A stretch of DNA of 27,756 nucleotides, from positions 1 to 27,756 of the forward strand of contig JAICUS010000010.1 of assembly GCA_025935735.1 (NCBI GenBank). The letters are read 5' to 3'. The notes beneath the pieces were generated by a model, which saw only the letters and a list, made by a program, of their open reading frames with translations, was not told the DNA's origin and did no database searches. A program made the translations under genes and the position numbers. Shown piece by piece: positions 16,184-23,035 of the stretch. Every line of letters starts with the position of its first letter. The first letter of the stretch is position 1. The stretch comes from Solirubrobacteraceae bacterium. GTDB lineage: Bacteria > Actinomycetota > Thermoleophilia > Solirubrobacterales > Solirubrobacteraceae.

Positions 16184-17080
16184 TCAGCAGATCGTGCCGC
16201 GCTTGGCCGCCAGCCCGTGGCCGACGGGATCCTCGCCGTGCTCGCCGCGGACCCAGCGCTCGTCGACCGGCGCGTCGGCGCGCTGGTAGCGGCTGTCGGT
16301 GGAGAGCCGCAGCGTGCTCGACTCGTTGTCGGTCCCCGCGTGGACGGTGCGCATGGTGAAGACGAGCACGTCGCCCATCTTGTACTCGGGCGCGGTCAGC
16401 CAGCGACCGCCCCACTCCTCGCGCAGCGCGACGGCGTCGTCGGAGATCTCGCCGCCCCAGTCCCGGCCGGGCGCGGGGTCCTCCCAGTGCTCCCAGTGCA
16501 TCGCGCCGGTCCGCACCGCCTCGGCGTTGGGGCCGTTCTCGCAGTAGGTGTCGACGTCCTGGGCGAGATAGCCGGCGAGCCGCATCGGCGAGACGCGGTG
16601 CGAGCCCTCGAGGATCAGCAGGCCGCCGCCGCCGAGCGCGATGTCACCGAACGGCGTCCAGCAGGTGAGGACGTCGGGCGTGCCGCGGCCCATGAACACG
16701 AGGTCGCAGTGCGGGTGGGTGACCGGGTCGCCGGAGGCCTGCGCGCGCAGCCAGATGAAGTCGTAGGAGCGCACCGCGCCCTCGAGCAGGCCGGCGAAGA
16801 AGCCGTGCATGCGCTCGCCCTGCAGCACGGACCGCATCCGCTCGCTGCGCATCGGATAGTCCTGCGTCAGCCCGTCGGCCTCGAGCAGCTCCTCTCGGGC
16901 GGCGCGCACGGCCTCGCGGTCGAGGAGGCCGGGCACGAACAGGTAGCCGTCCTCGGCGAGCCGCGCGCGGTGCGCGGCCGGGTCCCCGGGCGCGGTGGGG
17001 CGCAGGTGGCCGAACGCCTCCGGCGCGGCGTCGAGGCGGCGTCCGCCGGCGGCGGGGGCGGCGATGAGGTCGGCACGCAT
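16184..17080 (-). CDS. Phytanoyl-CoA dioxygenase (PhyH) family oxygenase
   Basis: The product is 298 residues, a usual PhyH length. The N-terminal part FGHLRP...RARLAEDGYLFVPGLLDREAV is the family entry helix and strand. The non-haem iron(II) site is visible as HxD at H124/D126 (THPHCDLVFMG) and a distal H247 (TVHAGTDN); R258 or R264 nearby would bind 2-oxoglutarate. The LLILEGSHRV strand before the distal His is also typical. Members hydroxylate small molecules, lipids or natural products using oxygen and 2-oxoglutarate. Its place among sugar enzymes suggests a sugar-derived or plant-derived substrate, but this is inference. The ATG at 17080 has AGGA seven bases upstream and is the only suitable start before the family N-terminus. 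Confidence 0.88.
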   Translation of the reverse strand: MRADLIAAPAAGGRRLDAAPEAFGHLRPTAPGDPAAHRARLAEDGYLFVPGLLDREAVRAAREELLEADGLTQDYPMRSERMRSVLQGERMHGFFAGLLEGAVRSYDFIWLRAQASGDPVTHPHCDLVFMGRGTPDVLTCWTPFGDIALGGGGLLILEGSHRVSPMRLAGYLAQDVDTYCENGPNAEAVRTGAMHWEHWEDPAPGRDWGGEISDDAVALREEWGGRWLTAPEYKMGDVLVFTMRTVHAGTDNESSTLRLSTDSRYQRADAPVDERWVRGEHGEDPVGHGLAAKRGTIC

Positions 17081-17096
17081 GGTTGGATCCTGCCCG
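17081..17096. promoter_or_regulatory. 16-base divergent gap with palindromic ribosome-site core
   Basis: The gap between the PhyH and isomerase ATG codons carries GGATCC (17085-17090). Read leftward it gives AGGA seven bases from the PhyH ATG; read rightward, GGA is about eight bases from the isomerase ATG. Promoters for both genes must therefore lie inside the opposite coding sequence. Confidence 0.3.
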
Positions 17097-17819
17097 ATGC
17101 GGCCCGGCCTGTGCTCCGTGACCCTGCGCGGCCACTCTGTGGAGGAGGTCGTGGAGGTCGCCGCGGGTGCGGGCCTGGCCGCGATCGAGTGGGGCGCGGA
17201 CGTCCACGTCCCGCCGGGCGACGACGCGGCCGCCGACGCCGCGCGGGCGGCCGGCGAGCGCGCCGGCGTCGCCGTAGCGTCGTACGGCTCCTACTTCCGC
17301 GCGGGCGACGATCCGGTCTCCGCGTTCGGACCGGTGGTGGAGACCGCGCGGCGTCTCGGTGCGCCGCGCGTGCGGGTGTGGGCGGGCAGCACGGCGTCGG
17401 CGGAGGCGGACGCCCGGCGGCGCGCGGAGGTCGCCGACGGGCTGCGGGCGGCGGCGGAGCTCGCGGCGCCGATCGAGGTGGCGCTCGAGTTCCACGGCGG
17501 CACGCTGACCGACGACGCCGGCTCGACCCTGGATCTGCTCGACGCCGTGCCGGCCCTGCGGACGTACTGGCAGCCGCCGCAGGGGCCGGCGGACGAAGAC
17601 GCGCTGGCGGGGCTGCGTCAGGTCCTGCCGCGCGTGGTCGCGCTGCACGTCTTCTCGTGGTGGCCGCGGGACGAGCGGCGGCCGCTCGCCGCCCGGAGCG
17701 ACTTGTGGCGGCAGGCGCTCGCGCTGGCCGGCGACGTCGACGCGCTGCTCGAGTTCGTGCCCGGCGACGACCCCGCGGCGGTCGCCCGCGACGCCGAGAC
17801 GCTGCGACGGCTGGCGTGA
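17097..17819 (+). CDS. Xylose isomerase-like TIM-barrel protein, shorter type
   Basis: The product is 240 residues from the ATG at 17097, giving the N-terminus MRPGLCSVTLRGHS, a typical first strand; earlier in-frame ATGs (17064, 17079) would run into the PhyH gene. The barrel-strand ends carry E131 (ALEFHGG), Q159 (TYWQPPQG), H184 (ALHVFSWW) and E219 (LLEFVPGD). The second metal position, usually Asp, is Gln here, so metal binding may differ from the longer paralogue at 15346. It is likely a sugar isomerase or epimerase, or a relative that lost activity. It overlaps the next gene by four bases (GTGA), so isomerase and dehydrogenase are probably made together and may act in sequence. Confidence 0.82.
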   Translation: MRPGLCSVTLRGHSVEEVVEVAAGAGLAAIEWGADVHVPPGDDAAADAARAAGERAGVAVASYGSYFRAGDDPVSAFGPVVETARRLGAPRVRVWAGSTASAEADARRRAEVADGLRAAAELAAPIEVALEFHGGTLTDDAGSTLDLLDAVPALRTYWQPPQGPADEDALAGLRQVLPRVVALHVFSWWPRDERRPLAARSDLWRQALALAGDVDALLEFVPGDDPAAVARDAETLRRLA

Positions 17820-18805
17820 CCGTGCGGCGCCCGCGCACCGTGCTGGCGATGTCGGCCGTGGCGCGCGACCGGCTGTTCACGCCGGCCTCGCTGGCCCGGC
17901 TGCGCGAGGTGGCGGATGTCGACACCGGCGCCGCGCCGCCCGAGCTTCCCGCCGACGTCGAGGTGCTGCTGACCGGCTGGGGCTGCCCGCCGATCGACGC
18001 GGCGTTGCTCGCCGCCGCGCCGCGCCTGCGCGCGATCGTCCACGCCGCCGGCAGCGCCCGCGCCCACGTCACGCCGGCCTGCTGGGAGCGCGGCATCCTC
18101 GTCTCGACCGCCGCCGCGGCGAATGCGCAGCCCGTGGCCGAGTTCACGCTGGCCGCGATCCTGCTCGCCAACAAGGGCGTGCTCGCCGCCGCGCGCGACT
18201 ACCGGGAGCGGCGCGCACGGATCGACGCGCTCGCCGAGTACCCGGAGATCGGCAACCGCGACAAGACCGCCGGGCTCGTCGGCGCGTCGCGGGTCGGCCG
18301 CCGCGTGATCGAGCTGCTGCGGCCATTCGAGCTGCGCGTGGTCGTCGCCGACCCGTTCCTGGACGACGCCGAGGCGGCCCGGCTCGGCGTGGAGCTCCGC
18401 GAGCTCGACGCGCTGCTCGCCGAGTCCGACGTCGTCAGCCTCCACGCGCCGTCGCTGCCCGCGACCCACCACATGATCGACCGCCGGCGCCTGGCGCTGC
18501 TGCGCGACGGCGCCGCGCTCATCAACACCGCCCGCGGAGCGCTCGTGGACCACGACGCCCTCACCGCCGAGCTGCGGTCCGGCCGCCTCGCCGCCGTCCT
18601 CGACGTGACCGAGCCCGAGCCGCTGCCCCCGGACTCCCCGCTGTTCACGCTGCCCAACGTCGTGCTCACGCCGCACATCGCCGGCGCGCTGGGCACCGAG
18701 GTCACCCGCCTCGGCGACGCCGCCATCGACGAGCTGGCGCGCTACGCGGCCGGCCTGCCGTTCGCCCATCCGCTGCGCGCCGAGGACCTCGACCGGGTCG
18801 CCTGA
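17816..18805 (+). CDS. D-2-hydroxyacid dehydrogenase (phosphoglycerate dehydrogenase-like)
   Basis: The product is 329 residues. The NAD-binding fold shows GLVGASRVGRRV (G156-x4-G161, a variant of the usual GxGxxG with Ser in place of the middle Gly), followed by an acidic-strand region VVVADPFLDD. The catalytic triad of the family is present: R240 (NTARGALVD), E268 (EPEPLPPDSPL) and H287 (TPHIAG). It should reduce or oxidise a 2-keto/2-hydroxy acid with NAD(H) or NADP(H). The GTG at 17816 overlaps the upstream stop; a GTG two codons later is an alternative. Together with the coupled isomerase-like protein it may finish an oxidative sugar pathway. Canonical SerA is less likely, because the regulatory ACT domain is missing and the context is catabolic. 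Confidence 0.9.
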   Translation: MTVRRPRTVLAMSAVARDRLFTPASLARLREVADVDTGAAPPELPADVEVLLTGWGCPPIDAALLAAAPRLRAIVHAAGSARAHVTPACWERGILVSTAAAANAQPVAEFTLAAILLANKGVLAAARDYRERRARIDALAEYPEIGNRDKTAGLVGASRVGRRVIELLRPFELRVVVADPFLDDAEAARLGVELRELDALLAESDVVSLHAPSLPATHHMIDRRRLALLRDGAALINTARGALVDHDALTAELRSGRLAAVLDVTEPEPLPPDSPLFTLPNVVLTPHIAGALGTEVTRLGDAAIDELARYAAGLPFAHPLRAEDLDRVA

Positions 18806-18900
18806 CCCTCGTGGCATCTGTGACGTAACTCCTACTTCGCGCCCGTGGGCGCCGGTATGCTCGGCCCAAGACCTGCAGCTGCCCGAGGCGAGGTGCTGGA
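18806..18900 (+). promoter_or_regulatory. Promoter region of the kinase-cyclase-ligase-antiporter operon
   Basis: This 95-base gap holds a -10-like TATGCT (18856-18861), the same hexamer found before the luciferase-like gene. Directly upstream lies a perfect 6-bp dyad, GCGCCC-GT-GGGCGC (18839-18852), in the spacer position, which could be an operator. No strong -35 is visible. A GAGG-rich stretch before the GTG at 18901 serves as a weak ribosome site. It is the only clear gap before a run of five genes. Confidence 0.5.
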
Positions 18901-21531
18901 GTGGACCGTGCGACCGTTTCGCAGTCGGACCCCTCACCGGTCGACGGAGACGTCGAGCGGCTCAGGAGAGATCTCGCCGACGCGACCGAGCAGCAGGCGG
19001 CGACCAGCGAGATCCTGCGGGCCATCGGGCGCTCGGAGTCCGAGCTCGAGCCGGTGTTCGAGATGGTGCTCCGCCACGCCGTGCGGCTGGGTCGCGCCGA
19101 CGCGGGCCTGGTCTTCCGGCTCGAGGACGGCCTGTACCGCGTCGCCGTGGCGCGCGGCGGCTCGGACGAGTACCGCCGCTACCTGCAACGCCGTCCGGTC
19201 CCACAGGACATCGGCACGCTGGTCGGGCGCGTGGGGCTGGAGCGCCGGATCGTGCAGATCGAGGACGCCGCCGTGGACCCGCGCTACCAGTGGCACGAGG
19301 CGCGCGAGCTCGGCGGCTTCCACACGCTGCTCGGCGTGCCGATGATCGCCGACGACCGGGTGCTCGGCGTCATCGTCGTGTGGCGCGCGAAGGTCGATCC
19401 CTTCGACGACCGCACGATCGAGCTGATGACCTCGTTCGCCTCCCAGGGCGTGATCGCCATCCAGAACGTGCAGCTGTTCCAGGAGCTGCAGCAGCGCACC
19501 CGGCAGCTCGGCCGCTCGGTCGACGAGCTGCACGCGCTCGGGGAGATCAGCCAGGCGGTCAGCTCGAGCCTCGACCTCGACACCGTGCTCACGACCATCG
19601 TCACGCGCGCCGCCGACCTCTCGCGCGCGGACGGCGGCTCGATCTTCGAGTACGACCCGTCGACGTGCGAGTTCGCGCTGCGGACGTGCTCGGGCACGAG
19701 CGCGGAGCTCGTGGAGGCGCTGCGCAGCGTGCGGTTCGACGTCGAAGAGACGTTCATGGGCGAAGCCGCGCGAATGGGCCAGGCGCGGCAGGCGCCGGAC
19801 CTGGACGCCGAGCCGCCGGACCCGCACGTCAACGTGCTCCGCCGGCACGGCTGGCGTTCACTCGTGGCCGTCCCGCTGCTGCGCGAGGACGAGATCGTCG
19901 GCGCGCTGATCGTACGCCGCAAGCGCAAGGGCGCGCTGTCGCCGGAGACGGTCGCGCTGCTGGAGACGCTGGCGAGCCAGTCGGCGGTGGCGATCCACAA
20001 CGCCCGCATGTTCCGCGAGCTCGAGCGCAAGTCGCACGAGCTCGAGGTCGCGAGCCGGCACAAGTCCGAGTTCCTGGCGAGCATGTCGCACGAGCTGCGG
20101 ACGCCGCTGAACGCCGTGATCGGGTTCTCCGACGTCCTGCTGGACCGCATGTTCGGCGAGCTCAACGAGCGCCAGGACGAGTACGTGCGCGACATCCGCA
20201 ACTCCGGCCGCCACCTGCTCGACCTGATCAACGAGATCCTCGACCTCTCCAAGGTCGAGGCGGGCCGCATGGAGCTCGACCTGGACGCGGTGGCGCTCGA
20301 CGAGCTGCTGGAGCGCGGCGTCGCGATGGTGCGCGAGCGCGCTGCCGGCCACGGCATCGCGGTGACCGTCGACGTCGAGCCGGAGCTCGGCGTGGCCCAC
20401 GGCGACGAGCTGAAGCTCCGGCAGGTGGTGGTCAACCTCCTCAGCAACGCGGTCAAGTTCACGCCGGACGGCGGCTCGGTGACCGTCACGGCCCGGCGCG
20501 CCGGCAACGAGGCGCACGTCAGCGTGCGCGACACCGGCATCGGCATCGCCGAGGGCGAGCAGGACCAGATCTTCGCGGCCTTCCAGCGCGGCGGCCGCGA
20601 GGTCCGCCAGAGCACCGAGGGCACCGGCCTCGGCCTGACGCTGTCGCGGCGGATCGTCGAGCTGCACGGCGGGCGGATGTGGATGGAGAGCGCGCTCGGG
20701 GCCGGCAGCACGTTCTCGTTCTCGGTCCCGCTGCTCGACGAGCCGGCTCCGCCGGGTCCCGCCGCCGAGGCGCCCGGGGGCGTGCTCGTGGTCGACGACG
20801 ACCGCAGCTCCGCGGACCTCCTGCGCGTCTTCCTGGAGAGCGCGGGCTATCGCGTCACCGTGGCCGGCGACGGTGCCGAGGGCCTGGCGCTCGCCCGGCG
20901 CCTGGAGCCGGCGGCCGTGATCCTCGACATCCTGCTGCCGAAGCTCAGCGGCTGGGACGTGATCGCCGAGCTCAAGAGCGATCCGGCGACCGCGTCCGTG
21001 CCGGTGGTGATCGTCTCGATGGTGGACGAGCACGGCGCGGGCTTCGCGCTCGGCGCCAGCGAGTACCTGGTCAAGCCGGTCGACCGCGACCGCCTGCTCG
21101 ACGCGGTGTCGCACTGCGTGCGCCCGCCCGGCGATGCGCGCACCGCGGTGGCCATCGACGACGATCCGGTCGACCTCGCACTGCTCGAGGCCGTCCTCGC
21201 GCCGGACGGCTGGCGCGTCGTCCGCGCGACCGGGGGCGAGGAGGGCGTGCGCGCCGTGCGCCGCGAGCGGCCGGCCGTCGTGCTGCTCGACCTGCTGATG
21301 CCGGACGTCGACGGCTTCGCCGTGGTCGAGCAGCTGCGCGCCGATCCGGAGGTCGGCGACGTGCCGATCGTCGTGCTGACGTCGAAGGACATGACCCGCG
21401 CGGACCACGAGCGGCTCGCCGGGCAGATCAGCTTCCTGGCCCAGAAGGGCGCCTATCAACACGCCGCGCTGGCGGACCTCGTGGGTCGGGTCGCCGGCGC
21501 GCGCGACACCGGCAGCAAGGAGTCGACATGA
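18901..21531 (+). CDS. Soluble hybrid histidine kinase GAF-GAF-HisKA-HATPase-REC-REC
   Basis: The product is 876 residues without membrane segments. In order: a short coiled-coil-like helix (18-45), a GAF domain (about 46-195), a second GAF domain (about 215-372), a HisKA dimerisation helix with the phosphorylated H397 in SMSHELRTPLN, an HATPase_c domain with N box (about 512-520), DTGIGI G1 box and GTGLGL G2 box, and two receiver domains. The first has VLVVDDD and phosphoacceptor D676 (ILDILLPKLSG) with K in LVKPVD; the second has AIDDD and D797 (LLDLLMPDVDG). It therefore senses an intracellular signal through GAF domains and feeds a multi-step phosphorelay. The next two genes supply further receivers. 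The GTG at 18901 is the first start after the promoter and precedes the N-terminal helix; the stop overlaps the next ATG. Confidence 0.93.
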   Translation: MDRATVSQSDPSPVDGDVERLRRDLADATEQQAATSEILRAIGRSESELEPVFEMVLRHAVRLGRADAGLVFRLEDGLYRVAVARGGSDEYRRYLQRRPVPQDIGTLVGRVGLERRIVQIEDAAVDPRYQWHEARELGGFHTLLGVPMIADDRVLGVIVVWRAKVDPFDDRTIELMTSFASQGVIAIQNVQLFQELQQRTRQLGRSVDELHALGEISQAVSSSLDLDTVLTTIVTRAADLSRADGGSIFEYDPSTCEFALRTCSGTSAELVEALRSVRFDVEETFMGEAARMGQARQAPDLDAEPPDPHVNVLRRHGWRSLVAVPLLREDEIVGALIVRRKRKGALSPETVALLETLASQSAVAIHNARMFRELERKSHELEVASRHKSEFLASMSHELRTPLNAVIGFSDVLLDRMFGELNERQDEYVRDIRNSGRHLLDLINEILDLSKVEAGRMELDLDAVALDELLERGVAMVRERAAGHGIAVTVDVEPELGVAHGDELKLRQVVVNLLSNAVKFTPDGGSVTVTARRAGNEAHVSVRDTGIGIAEGEQDQIFAAFQRGGREVRQSTEGTGLGLTLSRRIVELHGGRMWMESALGAGSTFSFSVPLLDEPAPPGPAAEAPGGVLVVDDDRSSADLLRVFLESAGYRVTVAGDGAEGLALARRLEPAAVILDILLPKLSGWDVIAELKSDPATASVPVVIVSMVDEHGAGFALGASEYLVKPVDRDRLLDAVSHCVRPPGDARTAVAIDDDPVDLALLEAVLAPDGWRVVRATGGEEGVRAVRRERPAVVLLDLLMPDVDGFAVVEQLRADPEVGDVPIVVLTSKDMTRADHERLAGQISFLAQKGAYQHAALADLVGRVAGARDTGSKEST

Positions 21532-21911
21532 CCCGGAAAGGCGTCGTCCTGATCATCGAGGACAACGAGCGCAACCGCAGGCTGGCGCGCGACATCCTCA
21601 GCCACGCGGGCTTCGAGACCCTCGAGGCCGCCTCCGCCGAGGCCGGGCTCGAGCTCGCGGCGGCCCACTGTCCCGGCGTCGTGCTGATGGACGTCCAGCT
21701 CCCGGGGATCGACGGGGTGCAGGCGCTGCAGCGGCTCCGCTCGGACCCCGCGACGGCCGGCATCCCGGTGATCGCGGTCACGGCGTTCGCGATGAAGGCG
21801 GACCGGGAGCGGTTCCTGGCCGTGGGCTTCGATGGCTACGTCGAGAAGCCGCTCGACATCCGGGAGTTCCCGCGGCAGGTCGCGGCGGCGCTGGCGGGAG
21901 CGCCGGCATGA
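21528..21911 (+). CDS. Single-domain response regulator (CheY/DivK-like)
   Basis: The product is 127 residues, one receiver domain and nothing else. Conserved positions are the acidic pair E11-D12 (IIEDNERN), phosphoacceptor D55 (VVLMDVQLPGIDG), T85 (VIAVTAFAM) and K107 (YVEKPLD). The sequence is closest to the DivK-like group that carries phosphate between hybrid kinases and output proteins. AAGGAG (21517-21522) precedes the ATG, which overlaps the kinase stop (ATGA); its own stop overlaps the cyclase start in the same way. It probably accepts phosphate from the kinase and either passes it on or acts as a sink that tunes the cyclase. Confidence 0.93.
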   Translation: MTRKGVVLIIEDNERNRRLARDILSHAGFETLEAASAEAGLELAAAHCPGVVLMDVQLPGIDGVQALQRLRSDPATAGIPVIAVTAFAMKADRERFLAVGFDGYVEKPLDIREFPRQVAAALAGAPA

Positions 21912-23035
21912 GCGACGCCGCCACGATCCTCGTCGTCGACGACCTGCCGCAGAACGTGCGGCTGCTCGAGGCGATCCTCGCGCCGCGCGGCTACGCCGTG
22001 CTGGCCGCGAGCTCCGGTCGCGAGGCGCTCGAGCGGGTCGCCGCCGAGCCCGTGGACCTGGTCCTGCTCGACATCCTCATGCCGGAGATGGACGGCTACG
22101 CGGTCTGCCGGGCGCTGCGCGAGGACACGGCCACGAGCTTCTTGCCGGTGGTGATGATCACGGCGAGCGGCGAGCAGGAGAAGGTCGCCGCGATCGAGGC
22201 GGGCGCCGACGACTTCATCGCCAAGCCGTTCGACCGGGCCGAGCTGCTGGCCCGGGTGCACTCGCTGTTGCGCATCAAGCGCTACCACGACACGATCGAG
22301 GCGCAGTCCGCCGAGCTCGCGGCGTGGAACCGCGAGCTCGAGCAGCGCGTCCGCGAGCAGGTCGACGCCATCGAGCGGATGGGGCGGATGCGGCGCTTCC
22401 TGTCGCCGCAGCTCGCCGAGCTGGTCGTCTCGTCCGGGGACGAGTCGTTCCTGCAGAGCCACCGGCGCGAGATCACGGTCGTCTTCTGCGACCTGCGCGG
22501 CTTCACGAGCTTCGCGGAGACCGTCGAGCCCGAGGACGTCATGGCCGTGCTGTCCGAGTACCACGCCGCGCTCGGCGACCTCGTGCACCGCTTCGACGGC
22601 ACGCTCGAGCGCTTCACCGGCGACGGCCTGATGGTCATCTTCAACGACCCGCTCGACTGCCCGGACGCGCCGGAGCGCGCCGTGCGGATGGCGCTGGCCA
22701 TGCGCGGCCGGGTGGCGGAGCTCGCGGAGGGCTGGCGCCGCCGGGGCTATGACCTCGACTTCGGCGTCGGGATCGCCCAAGGCCACGCCACGCTCGGGCA
22801 GATCGGCTTCGAGGGCCGGTCCGACTACACCGCGATCGGGAGCGTGACGAACCTCGCGGCCCGCCTGTGCGCGAACGCCGAGCGGCGGCAGATCCTCATC
22901 AGCCAGCGCGTCTTCTCGGCGATCGAGGACATCGTGGTGGTCGACGCGCTCGGCGGGTTGCCGCTGCGCGGCTTCTCCAAGCCCACCCCCGCGTACAACG
23001 TGGTCGGGCTAGACGAGGCGAGGGCGCGGGCATGA
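21908..23035 (+). CDS. Response regulator fused to class III adenylate/guanylate cyclase
   Basis: The product is 375 residues: a receiver (1-122; D55 in LLDILMPEMDG, K106 in IAKPFD), a helical coiled-coil linker (about 127-165), and a class III cyclase domain (185-370). Metal-binding aspartates are D195 (VFCDLRGFT) and D239 (FTGDGLMVIF); the transition-state Asn and Arg are N315 and R319 (TNLAARL). At the two purine-recognition positions I read R235 instead of the usual Lys, and T308 (YTAIG) instead of Asp. Thr there marks class IIIb cyclases such as CyaC and soluble adenylyl cyclase. Phosphorylation of the receiver should switch dimerisation and thus cyclic nucleotide synthesis. ATP is the more likely substrate, but the K-to-R change leaves this open. 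It overlaps both neighbours by four bases. Confidence 0.92.
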   Translation: MSDAATILVVDDLPQNVRLLEAILAPRGYAVLAASSGREALERVAAEPVDLVLLDILMPEMDGYAVCRALREDTATSFLPVVMITASGEQEKVAAIEAGADDFIAKPFDRAELLARVHSLLRIKRYHDTIEAQSAELAAWNRELEQRVREQVDAIERMGRMRRFLSPQLAELVVSSGDESFLQSHRREITVVFCDLRGFTSFAETVEPEDVMAVLSEYHAALGDLVHRFDGTLERFTGDGLMVIFNDPLDCPDAPERAVRMALAMRGRVAELAEGWRRRGYDLDFGVGIAQGHATLGQIGFEGRSDYTAIGSVTNLAARLCANAERRQILISQRVFSAIEDIVVVDALGGLPLRGFSKPTPAYNVVGLDEARARA

